From an uncultured Alphaproteobacteria bacterium (GTDB lineage Bacteria; Pseudomonadota; Alphaproteobacteria; HIMB59), in NCBI GenBank assembly GCA_902621205.1, contig CACNLH010000004.1:62001-126000 (forward strand): DNA of 64,000 nt, in the 5' to 3' direction. The translations under genes were made by a program, and so were the position numbers. Positions within the stretch are counted from its first letter, which is position 1. Every line of letters starts with the position of its first letter. This document shows, piece after piece, positions 8,702-17,921 of the stretch. Under the pieces are notes generated by a model, which saw only the letters and a list, made by a program, of their open reading frames with translations, ran no database searches and had not been told where the DNA came from.

Positions 8702-9664
8702 ATGAAATTTGACAATACAAAAAAAATTCTTGTAATAGGGAGGGCCGGATTAGATATTTACCCAGAGCCACCTGGCACAAAAATATCTGATGTAAATAAC
8801 TTTTCTTCTCATTTAGGAGGATCGGCCGCAAATACTTGTGTTGCTCTATCGAACTTGGGTGTCAGGACTGATTTACTTACTTGTATATCTGACGATGCAA
8901 TTGGAGAATACATAATTAACAAACTTAATGAATTCAAAGTTGGTATAGAGCACTGCAGAAAAGTCAATAAATCCTTTCAAACACAAATAGCTGTTGTTGA
9001 AACTATTTTAAAAAATAATCAATCTATTCTTTACAGAAGTAATCCTTGTGATCTGCAACTTAATAAGGAGGATATTAATAAAATTAATTTCAAAAATTAC
9101 GCTGCAGTATTCATCTCCGGAACTGCGCTTTCAGGAGAACCTTCAAGGAATGCTGTTTTGGTTGCCTCAAAACTAACTTCAGATCTTAAGATACCATTAA
9201 TAATCGATCTTGATTATCGCCCTTACAACTGGGAGTCTGATACAATTAAATCAGATGTATATAAGGAAATTATGAATGAAATGGATATTATCATTGGAAA
9301 CGATTTAGAATTTAATGTGGCTGATAATTCCACAAATGGACTTGAATTAGCAAAAGTGTATATTAAAAAAAAACCATCAGTGATTGTCTATAAAATGGGC
9401 GAAGAGGGATCCAAAGTATTTACTAAAGAAAATGAGAGCCAATACGGGACATTTAATGTCGAAGCTATTAAACCTACCGGTGCAGGAGACGCATTCAATG
9501 GAGGTTTTATAAGCTCCCTATACAATGGCCTTAGTTTAGAGGATGCAGTAATTCGGGGTTCCGCAAATGCTGCAATAGTTGTAACAAGAGTAGGATGTTC
9601 CTCAGCTATGCCCAATAATCAGGAATTAGAAAAATTTATTAACCAAAATCAAAAGGAGTTATAA
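8702..9664 (+). CDS. iolC: 5-dehydro-2-deoxygluconokinase (PfkB family)
   Basis: A 320-residue ribokinase-family sugar kinase. N-terminal LVIGRAGLDIYPEPPG and LGGSAANTCVALSNLG match the IolC form of the family; AVFISGTALSGEPSRNAV and LIIDLDYRPYNWES are particularly characteristic of IolC, and PTGAGDAFNGGFI is the ATP/anion-hole signature with the catalytic Asp. It phosphorylates 5-dehydro-2-deoxy-D-gluconate at C6 in inositol catabolism, feeding the aldolase encoded two genes downstream. The next gene is iolB, one base after this stop, which strongly supports the call. Slightly divergent from Bacillus IolC but same length and motif order. Confidence 0.87.
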   Translation: MKFDNTKKILVIGRAGLDIYPEPPGTKISDVNNFSSHLGGSAANTCVALSNLGVRTDLLTCISDDAIGEYIINKLNEFKVGIEHCRKVNKSFQTQIAVVETILKNNQSILYRSNPCDLQLNKEDINKINFKNYAAVFISGTALSGEPSRNAVLVASKLTSDLKIPLIIDLDYRPYNWESDTIKSDVYKEIMNEMDIIIGNDLEFNVADNSTNGLELAKVYIKKKPSVIVYKMGEEGSKVFTKENESQYGTFNVEAIKPTGAGDAFNGGFISSLYNGLSLEDAVIRGSANAAIVVTRVGCSSAMPNNQELEKFINQNQKEL

Positions 9665-10507
9665 ATGCACATCCCTTATTCAGATAATAAAAATCAAGCT
9701 TTATTTGGAGAAACAAATAAAACAGTACCTTTAGTTTATTTTAATATTATCAATTTAAAAAAAGGTGAGTCCTATGAATACCAACTATCGAGGCATGAAA
9801 GTAGCGTAGTTCCAGCAACAGGTATCGTCGAGATTACCGTGGAGGATAATAAGTTAGGACAGATTGGAAAAAGAACAACTGACGTATGGGATGGTGAACC
9901 TGAGGGTAGTTATATTCCTACAAATTCAAAATGTAAAATTACTTGTTTATCTGACTCCTCTGAGTGTTTCATAGCTGGTGGAATTTATGAAAAAAAATTA
10001 GAGCCATTTCTCGTTTTAAAAGAAGAACTAGATGTTGTTCAATATGGCTCAGACGATACTAAAACACACAGAAAAATTAAACATATCTTAGGTGCGAAAC
10101 ATCATGATCAAGTTGGTCGATTATTAGTAAATGAATTATATACTGTTGGCGCTGGAGGGTGGTCAGGCTTCCCCCCTCACAAACACGACACAGATGATCT
10201 CCCTCAAGAAACTCGTCATGATGAAGTTTATAATTATCGATTTAAACCAGGACATGGTTTTGGTGTTCAAATTATGCAATCAGAAGATGAAAAAGAGGGT
10301 CACGGTTATCAACTTTTTAATGGCTCTACTATTGCAATTAATAAAGGATATCATCCATGTGTTGTTGCCCCAGGATATGAGATGTATTATTTTACAATCC
10401 TAGTAGGTCTTTCTCAAAGATCACTTATTCAATCTTTCCAAAAAACCCATGCTTACCAATTAGAAACAATCCCAGGAATTAAGGATATGATAGCAAAATA
10501 TAAATGA
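9665..10507 (+). CDS. iolB: 5-deoxy-glucuronate isomerase
   Basis: A 280-residue bicupin of the IolB family, converting 5-deoxy-D-glucuronate to 5-dehydro-2-deoxy-D-gluconate. The metal-binding stretch GGWSGFPPHKHDTDDLPQET followed by RHDEVYNYRF is almost diagnostic: the His and Glu residues hold the metal. The C-terminal cupin ends in NKGYHPCVVAPGYEMYY. It lies between iolC and the aldolase gene, overlapping the latter by four bases (ATGA), so three consecutive steps of the pathway are encoded in order of need but without the upstream hydrolase IolD. Confidence 0.93.
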   Translation: MHIPYSDNKNQALFGETNKTVPLVYFNIINLKKGESYEYQLSRHESSVVPATGIVEITVEDNKLGQIGKRTTDVWDGEPEGSYIPTNSKCKITCLSDSSECFIAGGIYEKKLEPFLVLKEELDVVQYGSDDTKTHRKIKHILGAKHHDQVGRLLVNELYTVGAGGWSGFPPHKHDTDDLPQETRHDEVYNYRFKPGHGFGVQIMQSEDEKEGHGYQLFNGSTIAINKGYHPCVVAPGYEMYYFTILVGLSQRSLIQSFQKTHAYQLETIPGIKDMIAKYK

Positions 10508-11334
10508 CTATAGCTAGCCTCTCAGAAGTTTTACAAGAAGCAAAAAAAAAGAATTATGCCGTTGCAGGATTAGTAGTACTAGGTTGGGAAGATGCAAGAT
10601 GTTATGCAGAAACAGCCGAAGAGCTCAAGGTGCCTGTGATTCTTCAAGCAGGACCAGGTTGTAGAGCAAATACACCTCTGCCAGTTTTAGGTAAAATGTT
10701 TAGATACTTGGCTGAGCAATCATCTAGTCCAATAGTTTGTCATTTAGATCATGGCTATACGAAAGAAGAGTGTTTACAGGCAATTGACAACGGATTCACA
10801 TCTGTAATGTTTGATGGATCCAAGCTTTCATTTAATGAAAACGTTGATAAAACAAGTGAAATTGTTGAATTAGCTCATAAACAAAATATTTCCGTTGAGG
10901 GGGAAATTGGATTTGTTGGTTACAATGATGGTGCAAAGTCACAAAGTACAGATCCAGAAGAAGCGAAGACATTTGCTGAATTAACCAAATGTGATGCAAT
11001 GGCCATCAGTGCAGGAAACGTACACTTACAGACAAACAAATCCTCTTCTATTGATATGCAAGTCATAAAGAAGATAGAAACCTTAACCGAAGTACCATTG
11101 GTGCTTCACGGAAGTAGCGGTATCGACGATACACTTAAAAGAACGATAGCAAATACAACGAATGTTTGTAAGTTTAATATCGGCACTGAACTCAGAAAAA
11201 CTTTCGGCGATACTTTAAGAGAGGAAATTGCAAAAGATCCAAATATTTATGACCGTATTAAATTAATCAATTCAACTATACCAAGATTAAAAGAAGTAAC
11301 AAAAAAAGTTTTAGAGAATATTTCAAAAATTTAA
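10504..11334 (+). CDS. iolJ: Class II aldolase, probably 6-phospho-5-dehydro-2-deoxygluconate aldolase (IolJ-like)
   Basis: A 276-residue zinc-dependent class II fructose-bisphosphate-type aldolase. The zinc/catalytic motif HLDHG lies near residue 80, EGEIGFVGYNDG near residue 137, and VLHGSSGIDD near residue 205 forms the phosphate-binding loop. Immediate coupling to iolB (four-base overlap) and presence of iolC argue for the IolJ reaction: cleavage of 2-deoxy-5-keto-gluconate 6-phosphate to dihydroxyacetone phosphate plus malonate semialdehyde. By sequence alone a tagatose- or fructose-bisphosphate aldolase is possible. Confidence 0.84.
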   Translation: MTIASLSEVLQEAKKKNYAVAGLVVLGWEDARCYAETAEELKVPVILQAGPGCRANTPLPVLGKMFRYLAEQSSSPIVCHLDHGYTKEECLQAIDNGFTSVMFDGSKLSFNENVDKTSEIVELAHKQNISVEGEIGFVGYNDGAKSQSTDPEEAKTFAELTKCDAMAISAGNVHLQTNKSSSIDMQVIKKIETLTEVPLVLHGSSGIDDTLKRTIANTTNVCKFNIGTELRKTFGDTLREEIAKDPNIYDRIKLINSTIPRLKEVTKKVLENISKI

Positions 11335-11340
11335 TCATTA

Positions 11341-12294
11341 ATGATTAAATCACACACAATTGAAAATAAGTTTTTAAGAGTTAAGACTCTCAATATTGGT
11401 GCAACATTATTTGAAGTTTTTTATAAAAAGAAAAAAATCAATTTAATTCTAAATTTAGGAAATATCTCATCATATAAAAATAATAAAAATTACTTAGGTG
11501 CAATATGTGGCAGGTATGCAAATAGAATAAAAAAAGCTCAATTTCAGATCAAAGGAGTAAAATACAAATTAACTAAAAATGAGGGAAAAAATATACTACA
11601 TGGTGGTAAAAAAGGGTTTGACTCAAAAATTTGGCAAGTTAAGAGCTTCTCCAAATCTCATATTAGATATTATTGTATATCACCAGATAAAGATCAGGGT
11701 TTCCCAGGAGAATTATATTCCAGTTGTGATTACTCAATTACAAATTCGACTCTCAAAGTCAATATAAGTGCACAAACATCAAAAACTACTCACGTTAATT
11801 TGGTAAATCACGCCTATTGGAATTTAGATAAAATTAAAAAAGATATTTTTGATCACCACGTCCAAATCAATTCAAATCATTACTTAGAAAATGATAGAGA
11901 AAATATACCAACTGGTAGGGTAATGAGTGTAAAAGGAACACGTTTTGATTTTAAAAAATCAACTAGGATACGTGATAAGTTTACCAATAAATTCAAGGGA
12001 TTTGACGAAAATTTCATTATAAAAAAGAATTCTAAGTTTGTAGCTAAAATACAATCACCAAAAAGCAATATATCCCTAAAAATTTTTTCAAATCAACCTG
12101 GTGTTCAATTTTATACTGGTCAGCATTTAAAATATTCCAGTAATCGTATTAAAATTAAAAAATATCAAGGTATGTGTTTTGAAACTCAGGGTTTTCCAAA
12201 CGCACCCAATAATCGAAAATTTCCTTCAACGCAATTAAACCCATCACAAATTTATAAACATCAAATGAAGTTTGAAATTGGTGAAATTAAATAA
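11341..12294 (+). CDS. Aldose 1-epimerase family protein (GalM-like)
   Basis: A 317-residue galactose mutarotase-like protein. HGGKKGFDSKIWQV near residue 87 contains the first His of the active site, VNHAYWNLD near residue 155 the second catalytic His, and QPGVQFYTGQHL near the C-terminus the conserved sugar-binding tail; FDENFII carries the conserved Asp. It interconverts alpha and beta anomers of an aldose. Residues are notably Lys-rich, in keeping with the AT-rich coding. It is the last gene of the catabolic run and its stop abuts the stop of the opposing operon with no space for a terminator. Confidence 0.82.
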   Translation: MIKSHTIENKFLRVKTLNIGATLFEVFYKKKKINLILNLGNISSYKNNKNYLGAICGRYANRIKKAQFQIKGVKYKLTKNEGKNILHGGKKGFDSKIWQVKSFSKSHIRYYCISPDKDQGFPGELYSSCDYSITNSTLKVNISAQTSKTTHVNLVNHAYWNLDKIKKDIFDHHVQINSNHYLENDRENIPTGRVMSVKGTRFDFKKSTRIRDKFTNKFKGFDENFIIKKNSKFVAKIQSPKSNISLKIFSNQPGVQFYTGQHLKYSSNRIKIKKYQGMCFETQGFPNAPNNRKFPSTQLNPSQIYKHQMKFEIGEIK

Positions 12295-13299
12295 TTATTC
12301 GGTTTTTTCTCTTAATTTTATATTCAATGTATCAAAAAATATTTGAGGAACGCTAAAAGCAAAATTATTTAAAAAAGCAACCGAACTAACTTGTATTTGA
12401 TTTCCATCTAGTAATGGATCTATAAACTTTGATATTTGAACTTTGTCATCGACATAATTCCAATCAAAAGTAGCATGAACACCTTTACCCTCTATATCAT
12501 AAAAATTTACAAACATTACAGTTCCATTATTGAGTGTAAACCTAGTTTTTAAGTCTGGAGAGTTAGGTAATTCTGACTTAAGTATAAAGCCATTATGTTG
12601 AAGATCAGTTAATATATTTTGAGCATCAATAATTTTATCATTATCAATTTCATTAAATTGAGAGGTTAAATTTGTGTGTTCTAGCTCTCCTTCTTTCATA
12701 CTTAAATTAATCATATTCTGATTATAAATTTGAATTGATTTGATTTGAGTTTTACCAATATTTATTAAATCGGTGGGTACCCAATAGAAATCAGATACAT
12801 CGGCAGTTAAGTTTGTTGATACTAAATAAGATTGATTTGAGTCAGTAGCTTTTATGTAAGATCCTGGGATATTGTAATTATAAATACCAATATCTAGTGA
12901 ATATAAGACCTCATCGTCTTTTGATTTTAAAATTAATTGCATTTTATTTTCACCATCTAGACCCAATTTGTATAAAAGATCTTCGCGATTAGTTTTAGCA
13001 TCTAAAATATTTGCTTCACGAAGTTGAATAAAAAACCTACTTAAAAGCTCAGTATTTGCGGGAAAATTATTTGAGCTTGAAATAAGCCATTGATTATCAA
13101 TGATTTCAATAACAGATTTTCCATTTTGATTAGAAAATTCAATGTATGCTATTTCCGGTAAAACTTCATCAAAACTAGGAAATAATACTTCAGATGATGA
13201 CTTGTTAGAGATATTTTTGCCATCAAAATACATACCAAGGGCAATAATTAAAAATCCAAAAGATAGTAAAACCAATATTTTTAAATTTTTAATATACAT
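12295..13299 (-). CDS. DUF4340-domain membrane-anchored protein
   Basis: A 334-residue protein with one N-terminal transmembrane anchor (LVLLSFGFLIIALGMYF) and a large extracytoplasmic part. Strands such as VIEIIDNQWLISSS and YSLDIGIYNYNIPGSYIKA, repeated in style, are typical of DUF4340 proteins. It starts right after the GldG-like gene's stop, completing the known four-gene order ATPase, permease, GldG-like, DUF4340. The function of this subunit is not established; it probably forms the periplasmic part of the complex with the GldG-like protein. Confidence 0.8.
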   Translation of the reverse strand: MYIKNLKILVLLSFGFLIIALGMYFDGKNISNKSSSEVLFPSFDEVLPEIAYIEFSNQNGKSVIEIIDNQWLISSSNNFPANTELLSRFFIQLREANILDAKTNREDLLYKLGLDGENKMQLILKSKDDEVLYSLDIGIYNYNIPGSYIKATDSNQSYLVSTNLTADVSDFYWVPTDLINIGKTQIKSIQIYNQNMINLSMKEGELEHTNLTSQFNEIDNDKIIDAQNILTDLQHNGFILKSELPNSPDLKTRFTLNNGTVMFVNFYDIEGKGVHATFDWNYVDDKVQISKFIDPLLDGNQIQVSSVAFLNNFAFSVPQIFFDTLNIKLREKTE

Positions 13300-15135
13300 T
13301 TATCTGCTTTTTCTTTTTCTGATACCGAGTTGTCTTGGAATAAAAAACATTAGTAGAATTAAAAGAACAGGTATTAAAAAAGTATTTAATATGTTTATTT
13401 GATTTGCTAATCGATCTATGTCTTTACTTAAATTTCTTCTAACTTCTCTTAGTTGTTTACGAGTATTTTCTACTTGTAATTGAAAATTTGCTAATTCCAT
13501 TAATTGTTTGTCAGACAAATTGACACTTTCTACATCTCTACCGCCTGATAAATTTTGAATTTGATTTAATGTATTATCAAGTTGAGCTTGTAATTGCTGT
13601 TCTTGTCCTAGATACATCTGTTCTGCTTCTGCTTGAAGTTTTTGAACTACAACAAACGGTCTAAATGGAGCTTCTTTGTTTCTCAGATCAATAAATTCAT
13701 CATAACCCGTCATTGAGTCAAACACATTTGTAACTAAACTTCCATTATCAGATGTCGCCTCTATTACATTGGTATCTAAAAACTTTTGAATTCTTGCCCA
13801 AAAGGCATTTCTTATAAAATCAGCGTCACTGAAAACTACCACATTTATATTTTTTGAGGATATTTCTAAATGATTATCATTTTTAAATTCAAAATCATTA
13901 AAATTACTTTTTGCGATACCACTTAATTTTACACCAAAGTCATAGCTAATACCTGTTGGCTGAAAATTATTAATGAGCTTAATTGGATCATGTACCTCTT
14001 TCATAGGTAAATCCATTGTTACCTCACTGGAGGACATAATAGGAGTGTAAGAAATTTCACTTTCATCATTTAATGGGGAAAGACCACCCGGAGACACAAG
14101 TCTAATTAAAGATAAACCGTCTCCAATTTCCTCAGCTTGATTGATGAACTGTCCTCTGACTTCGGGCCAATTCAATTTTAACATAGTTTGCAAAGATGTA
14201 TTTTCAGTAATGTTTTGTTGTGTTTGCAGTCTTGTTGCTTGAGCACCATCTAAAATAACATTGCTATTATAGTTAATATTGAGGGTTTTTAAGACATTTT
14301 CTAAATTTGATGATTTATTTGAATGATCATTTTTCTCAAAAAATGGATCAACAAAAATAACTGATTTTCCCCCATTCAAGATAAATTGTTCAACTGCATA
14401 TTCAGTTTTGTCACTAATATCAGAGGGGTGATAAACTATTAATAAGTCTATACCCTCAAAACTCTCTATGTCTGTATCTAAAAACTCAAAATCATAAAAA
14501 TAACTAAGCTCCTCAAGTATTGTGTATTCTCCTTGTCCAAGTTGATTATTTGGCATCATTGGTGGTGTAGTGTCCACCCATGATAAAAAACCAATCATTG
14601 GTTTTTTTGATCTATTTAGTTTGTATACAATGTCAGTTAATTGTTTTTCTAATGTGCCAGCTTTTGAGGGATCAAAAAAGGGAACAGTTTCTATGTCATC
14701 TGTTGTATTTGAAGCAATTAATCCAAAATATACTTTGGACCCTTCTTGATCTATAGGAAAACCCTGCACACCATATCTATTTACATAATCTTCATCATCT
14801 GAATAAGGCTCTGGTTCAATAAAGTTTAATTCAATTTTACCTGAGGCTAGATCTGAATATCTGTTTAATAGACCTTGAACTTGATTAGCGTAATTTTGAA
14901 TAATTGGAATATTTTTAGACAAGTCTCTGCTGTACACAAAAGTAATTTTTATTGGCTCTTCTATTTCGTCTATAACTCTCTTAGTACCACTTGAAAGAGT
15001 AAAAGTTTTGGTAGAGGTAAAATCAACTCCCAAATTAAAGTTGATTTTTTGGATTATAAAATTAAAGGACAAAAATAAAATAACAGTGCTTAGTATAGAT
15101 ACTATAAGATAGTTTTTTTGTAAAAATTTATTCAT
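13300..15135 (-). CDS. GldG-family ABC-associated protein
   Basis: A 611-residue protein with an N-terminal membrane helix, a large periplasmic ABC-type_uncharacterised/GldG domain and a C-terminal helix followed by a basic tail (PRQLGIRKRKSR). Segments such as FTLSSGTKRVIDEIEEPIKI and GQGEYTILEELSYFYDFEFL are typical. A coiled coil precedes the last helix (roughly residues 515-585, including DRLANQINI). I chose the ATG at 15135, which gives a TAATG overlap with the permease gene, over one 14 codons upstream. Homologues in Bacteroidetes belong to gliding motility; in proteobacteria the same module occurs without gliding and its cargo is unknown. Confidence 0.83.
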   Translation of the reverse strand: MNKFLQKNYLIVSILSTVILFLSFNFIIQKINFNLGVDFTSTKTFTLSSGTKRVIDEIEEPIKITFVYSRDLSKNIPIIQNYANQVQGLLNRYSDLASGKIELNFIEPEPYSDDEDYVNRYGVQGFPIDQEGSKVYFGLIASNTTDDIETVPFFDPSKAGTLEKQLTDIVYKLNRSKKPMIGFLSWVDTTPPMMPNNQLGQGEYTILEELSYFYDFEFLDTDIESFEGIDLLIVYHPSDISDKTEYAVEQFILNGGKSVIFVDPFFEKNDHSNKSSNLENVLKTLNINYNSNVILDGAQATRLQTQQNITENTSLQTMLKLNWPEVRGQFINQAEEIGDGLSLIRLVSPGGLSPLNDESEISYTPIMSSSEVTMDLPMKEVHDPIKLINNFQPTGISYDFGVKLSGIAKSNFNDFEFKNDNHLEISSKNINVVVFSDADFIRNAFWARIQKFLDTNVIEATSDNGSLVTNVFDSMTGYDEFIDLRNKEAPFRPFVVVQKLQAEAEQMYLGQEQQLQAQLDNTLNQIQNLSGGRDVESVNLSDKQLMELANFQLQVENTRKQLREVRRNLSKDIDRLANQINILNTFLIPVLLILLMFFIPRQLGIRKRKSR

Positions 15136-15854
15136 TAGTCTCGATTTAAAAATTTTATAATTGTTAAATAATTCCAAAGAGCAATAAAGGATAAAAAGAA
15201 AAACAAACCTTTAATTGAGAAGAAACCCGTTTGGATACTTGAGAAGTGAGTCAAAAAGCTAAAACTAGAAATGAGTTCTACTATTTCAATAGGTAAAATC
15301 CCAGTTATAAAATTAATCATAAGAGGAAAACCACTTATGGTAAAAAGAAATGAGACTAAAATAGATAAAATAAAGGCAATTATTTGATTGTTAGTTAACG
15401 AAGAAAAGAAAATTCCAAGAGAGACATAAGCACCTGCCATGATAATAACACCAAGATATTGGCCAATAATTACAAGGTTATCAGGGTTTCCAAGATAATT
15501 TACTGTAATCCAAATAGGAAAGGTCAAAACAACAGAGAATACAACAAAAGCCCAAGTTGCAAAAAATTTACTCAACACTATCTTCCACAAAGGAATTGGC
15601 AAAGTCATTAATAATTCAATAGTACCGAGTCTTTTCTCCTCGGACCAACTCTTCATAGTAACTGCAGAGACAAAGAAAATAAAAACCCATGGAATAAAAC
15701 TAAAAAAAACCGTTAAGTCTGCAACTCCTGAGGAGAAAAATGAGCCAAAATAAAATGTTAAGGACATAGAGGTCAAAATAAATATTGCAGTAAAAATATA
15801 GGCGACAGGAGTAATAAAATATAATTTAAGTTCTCTTTTAATTAATGCCAACAT
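15135..15854 (-). CDS. ABC-2 type permease (GldF-like)
   Basis: A 239-residue integral membrane protein of the ABC-2 family with about six helices. KRELKLYFITPVAYIFTAIF at the N-terminus and EKRLGTIELLMTLPIPLWKI after the second helix are the standard family landmarks. It overlaps the ATPase gene upstream by one base (TAATG) and is followed by the GldG-like gene. It forms the channel of an exporter-type complex with unknown substrate. Confidence 0.88.
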   Translation of the reverse strand: MLALIKRELKLYFITPVAYIFTAIFILTSMSLTFYFGSFFSSGVADLTVFFSFIPWVFIFFVSAVTMKSWSEEKRLGTIELLMTLPIPLWKIVLSKFFATWAFVVFSVVLTFPIWITVNYLGNPDNLVIIGQYLGVIIMAGAYVSLGIFFSSLTNNQIIAFILSILVSFLFTISGFPLMINFITGILPIEIVELISSFSFLTHFSSIQTGFFSIKGLFFFLSFIALWNYLTIIKFLNRD

Positions 15855-16555
15855 TAGCTTACTAACTTTCTAAATTTTTCATCTAGGGATTTACCAATTT
15901 TTTTCTTAAGCTGTGATGGAGTTCCCTCAAAGACTTTTTGTCCATCATTAATAATAAGACACTTATTGCAAACCTCAGGAACTTCATCAAGTATGTGTGT
16001 AGAAATTATAATTGCTTTTGTTTTAGATAATTTTTTAATTAATTTTCTTACTTCAAACTTTTGAAGGGGGTCCAATCCATCAGTTGGCTCATCTAAGATC
16101 AGTAATTTGGGATTATGAATAAGAGCCTGTGCTATTCCAACACGTCTTTTAAAACCTTTTGATAAAGTTTCAATAGGAACATCTTTTACTTCTTCTAGTT
16201 GCAGATCATTAATTACCTTTTTGATTGCTGCTTTTGAATTTTTTATATTTCTTACCTGGCAAACGTAGTCTAGGTAAAGATATGGTGAAAAGTCCAAATA
16301 AAGTGGAACACCTTCAGGTAAGTAGCCAATCATTGACTTTGTGTGAATGGGATCTATTTCAATGTCCTTATTGTTTATGATAACGTTTCCACTGTCAGAT
16401 TTAAGATAACCTGTTATTACCCTCATGGAAGTTGTTTTGCCAGCACCATTAGGTCCAAGGAACCCCATCACATCACCAACTTTGACCTCAAAAGAGAGTT
16501 TATTAATGGCAGTAAAATCGCCAAAATTTTTAGAAATATCTATTACACTTAACAT
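15854..16555 (-). CDS. ABC transporter ATP-binding protein (GldA-like)
   Basis: A 233-residue ABC ATPase. Walker A is GPNGAGKTTSM, the signature is TLSKGFKRRVGIAQAL, Walker B is LLILDEPTDGLDP and the switch His is in ISTHILDEV. It is the first gene of the four-gene minus-strand operon; the operon shape and the KGFKRRVG signature fit the GldA/CcmA-type drug or lipid exporter branch. The 73 bases upstream separate it from the alcohol dehydrogenase gene, which reads the same way, and no clear terminator is visible there. Confidence 0.92.
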   Translation of the reverse strand: MLSVIDISKNFGDFTAINKLSFEVKVGDVMGFLGPNGAGKTTSMRVITGYLKSDSGNVIINNKDIEIDPIHTKSMIGYLPEGVPLYLDFSPYLYLDYVCQVRNIKNSKAAIKKVINDLQLEEVKDVPIETLSKGFKRRVGIAQALIHNPKLLILDEPTDGLDPLQKFEVRKLIKKLSKTKAIIISTHILDEVPEVCNKCLIINDGQKVFEGTPSQLKKKIGKSLDEKFRKLVS

Positions 16556-16628
16556 TTTTCATATTATTTAGTTTAAAATCTTAATAATTCAAGATGATAA
16601 ATTTACCATCTCTTATCAGATGAAGTTT

Positions 16629-17792
16629 TTACCATGCAGACCTATAAATATCAAAAGCATCTTTTTCAGATATTTCTCTTGGGTTATTGATTAGTAATCG
16701 GGTTTGTTTCATAGCATCTCTAGCCATTGTTTCACATGCAGTTTCAGGGATGTCGAGATCTCTTAATCTTTGTTCTAAACCTAATTCACTTGATAGATCT
16801 GACAACTTTTCAATGAATTTTGAAGAAATATCTTGAGTGCTGGTGCTCATATCAATATCTGGAAAAACAATTGGGGCTATTTCACTGTAAAGTTTTGATG
16901 CATTTTGATCAGATATATTAAATCTTAACACATATGGCAGGACAAGTGCGTTGGAAAGACCGTGAGGGACATGATAAGTGCCTCCAATCGGATATGCTAA
17001 AGCATGAACGCCAGCAACTGGAGAGTTTCCAAAGGAGACACCTGCTAACATAGAGCCAACAAGCATATTTGATCTTGCTTCAATATCTTTTCCGTTAATG
17101 ACAGCTTGTCTTATAGAACTACCTAAAAGCTTCAATGCTTCCTTTGCAAGTGTTTGGGAGATCAAATTATTGTTCACACTTTTTGAAGCATAAGACTCTA
17201 TCGCGTGGACCATTGCATCAATACCGGTAGCAGCAGTAATGTGAGGGGGAAGACCGAGTGTTAATGAAGGATCAAGAATTGCAAGGTCTGGAAGTATAAT
17301 AGGAGAGGAAACTCCTTTTTTTTCTAAATCTTCTTGTGTGATAATAGAAATTGGAGTTACTTCAGAACCAGTACCAGAAGTTGTTGGGTAAAGTGCAAGA
17401 GGGAGCCTAGGCCCTTTAGCATTAGCCACTCCCCAAGCTTCATGAATATTTTCGTTTGAGCCAATCAAAAGTGCAGTTAATTTCGACACGTCCATTGATG
17501 ATCCACCACCAAATCCAATTACACCTGTTGCATCAAAATCTCTTCCCTGTTGTACACAACTCATAAGTGTTTTTATAGATGGGTCAGCTTCAACATTATC
17601 AAAAATTAAAATTTCAGAGTATTTTTGAAGCTCAGTAATTGTTTTTTCGTGTAACCCAATTTTTACTAAACCCGGATCAGTTACAAATAGTATTTTGTTA
17701 CCAAGTTTTTTAGAAACTTCCTCTGCTGTGCCTACTGAATAGTCACTTCCAAATCTTATTCCAGGAGTAGTGTTGAATTGAAACGCTTTCAC
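16629..17792 (-). CDS. Iron-containing alcohol dehydrogenase
   Basis: A 387-residue group III (Fe-dependent) alcohol dehydrogenase. The NAD-binding motif GFGGGSSMDVSKL is near residue 95; the metal ligands are Asp and His in GIDAMVHAIE and two His in VHALAYPIGGTYHVPHG. YPTTSGTGSEVT is a further family landmark. The enzyme reduces aldehydes or oxidises alcohols; relatives act on 1,3-propanediol, lactaldehyde, maleylacetate or glycerol, so substrate is open. It stands alone with a 129-base divergent space separating it from the ParA-like gene. Confidence 0.93.
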   Translation of the reverse strand: MKAFQFNTTPGIRFGSDYSVGTAEEVSKKLGNKILFVTDPGLVKIGLHEKTITELQKYSEILIFDNVEADPSIKTLMSCVQQGRDFDATGVIGFGGGSSMDVSKLTALLIGSNENIHEAWGVANAKGPRLPLALYPTTSGTGSEVTPISIITQEDLEKKGVSSPIILPDLAILDPSLTLGLPPHITAATGIDAMVHAIESYASKSVNNNLISQTLAKEALKLLGSSIRQAVINGKDIEARSNMLVGSMLAGVSFGNSPVAGVHALAYPIGGTYHVPHGLSNALVLPYVLRFNISDQNASKLYSEIAPIVFPDIDMSTSTQDISSKFIEKLSDLSSELGLEQRLRDLDIPETACETMARDAMKQTRLLINNPREISEKDAFDIYRSAW

Positions 17793-17921
17793 GATAGCAA
17801 TATAGATGATATGAGGTTTATTTCCTATATAATTTTACCAAACCTATTCTAAGCACCTATCAACCCACAACTTTTTTTTAATAAGGCTTTCTTAAGAGTT
17901 TTTTATTTTTATACTTGAATT

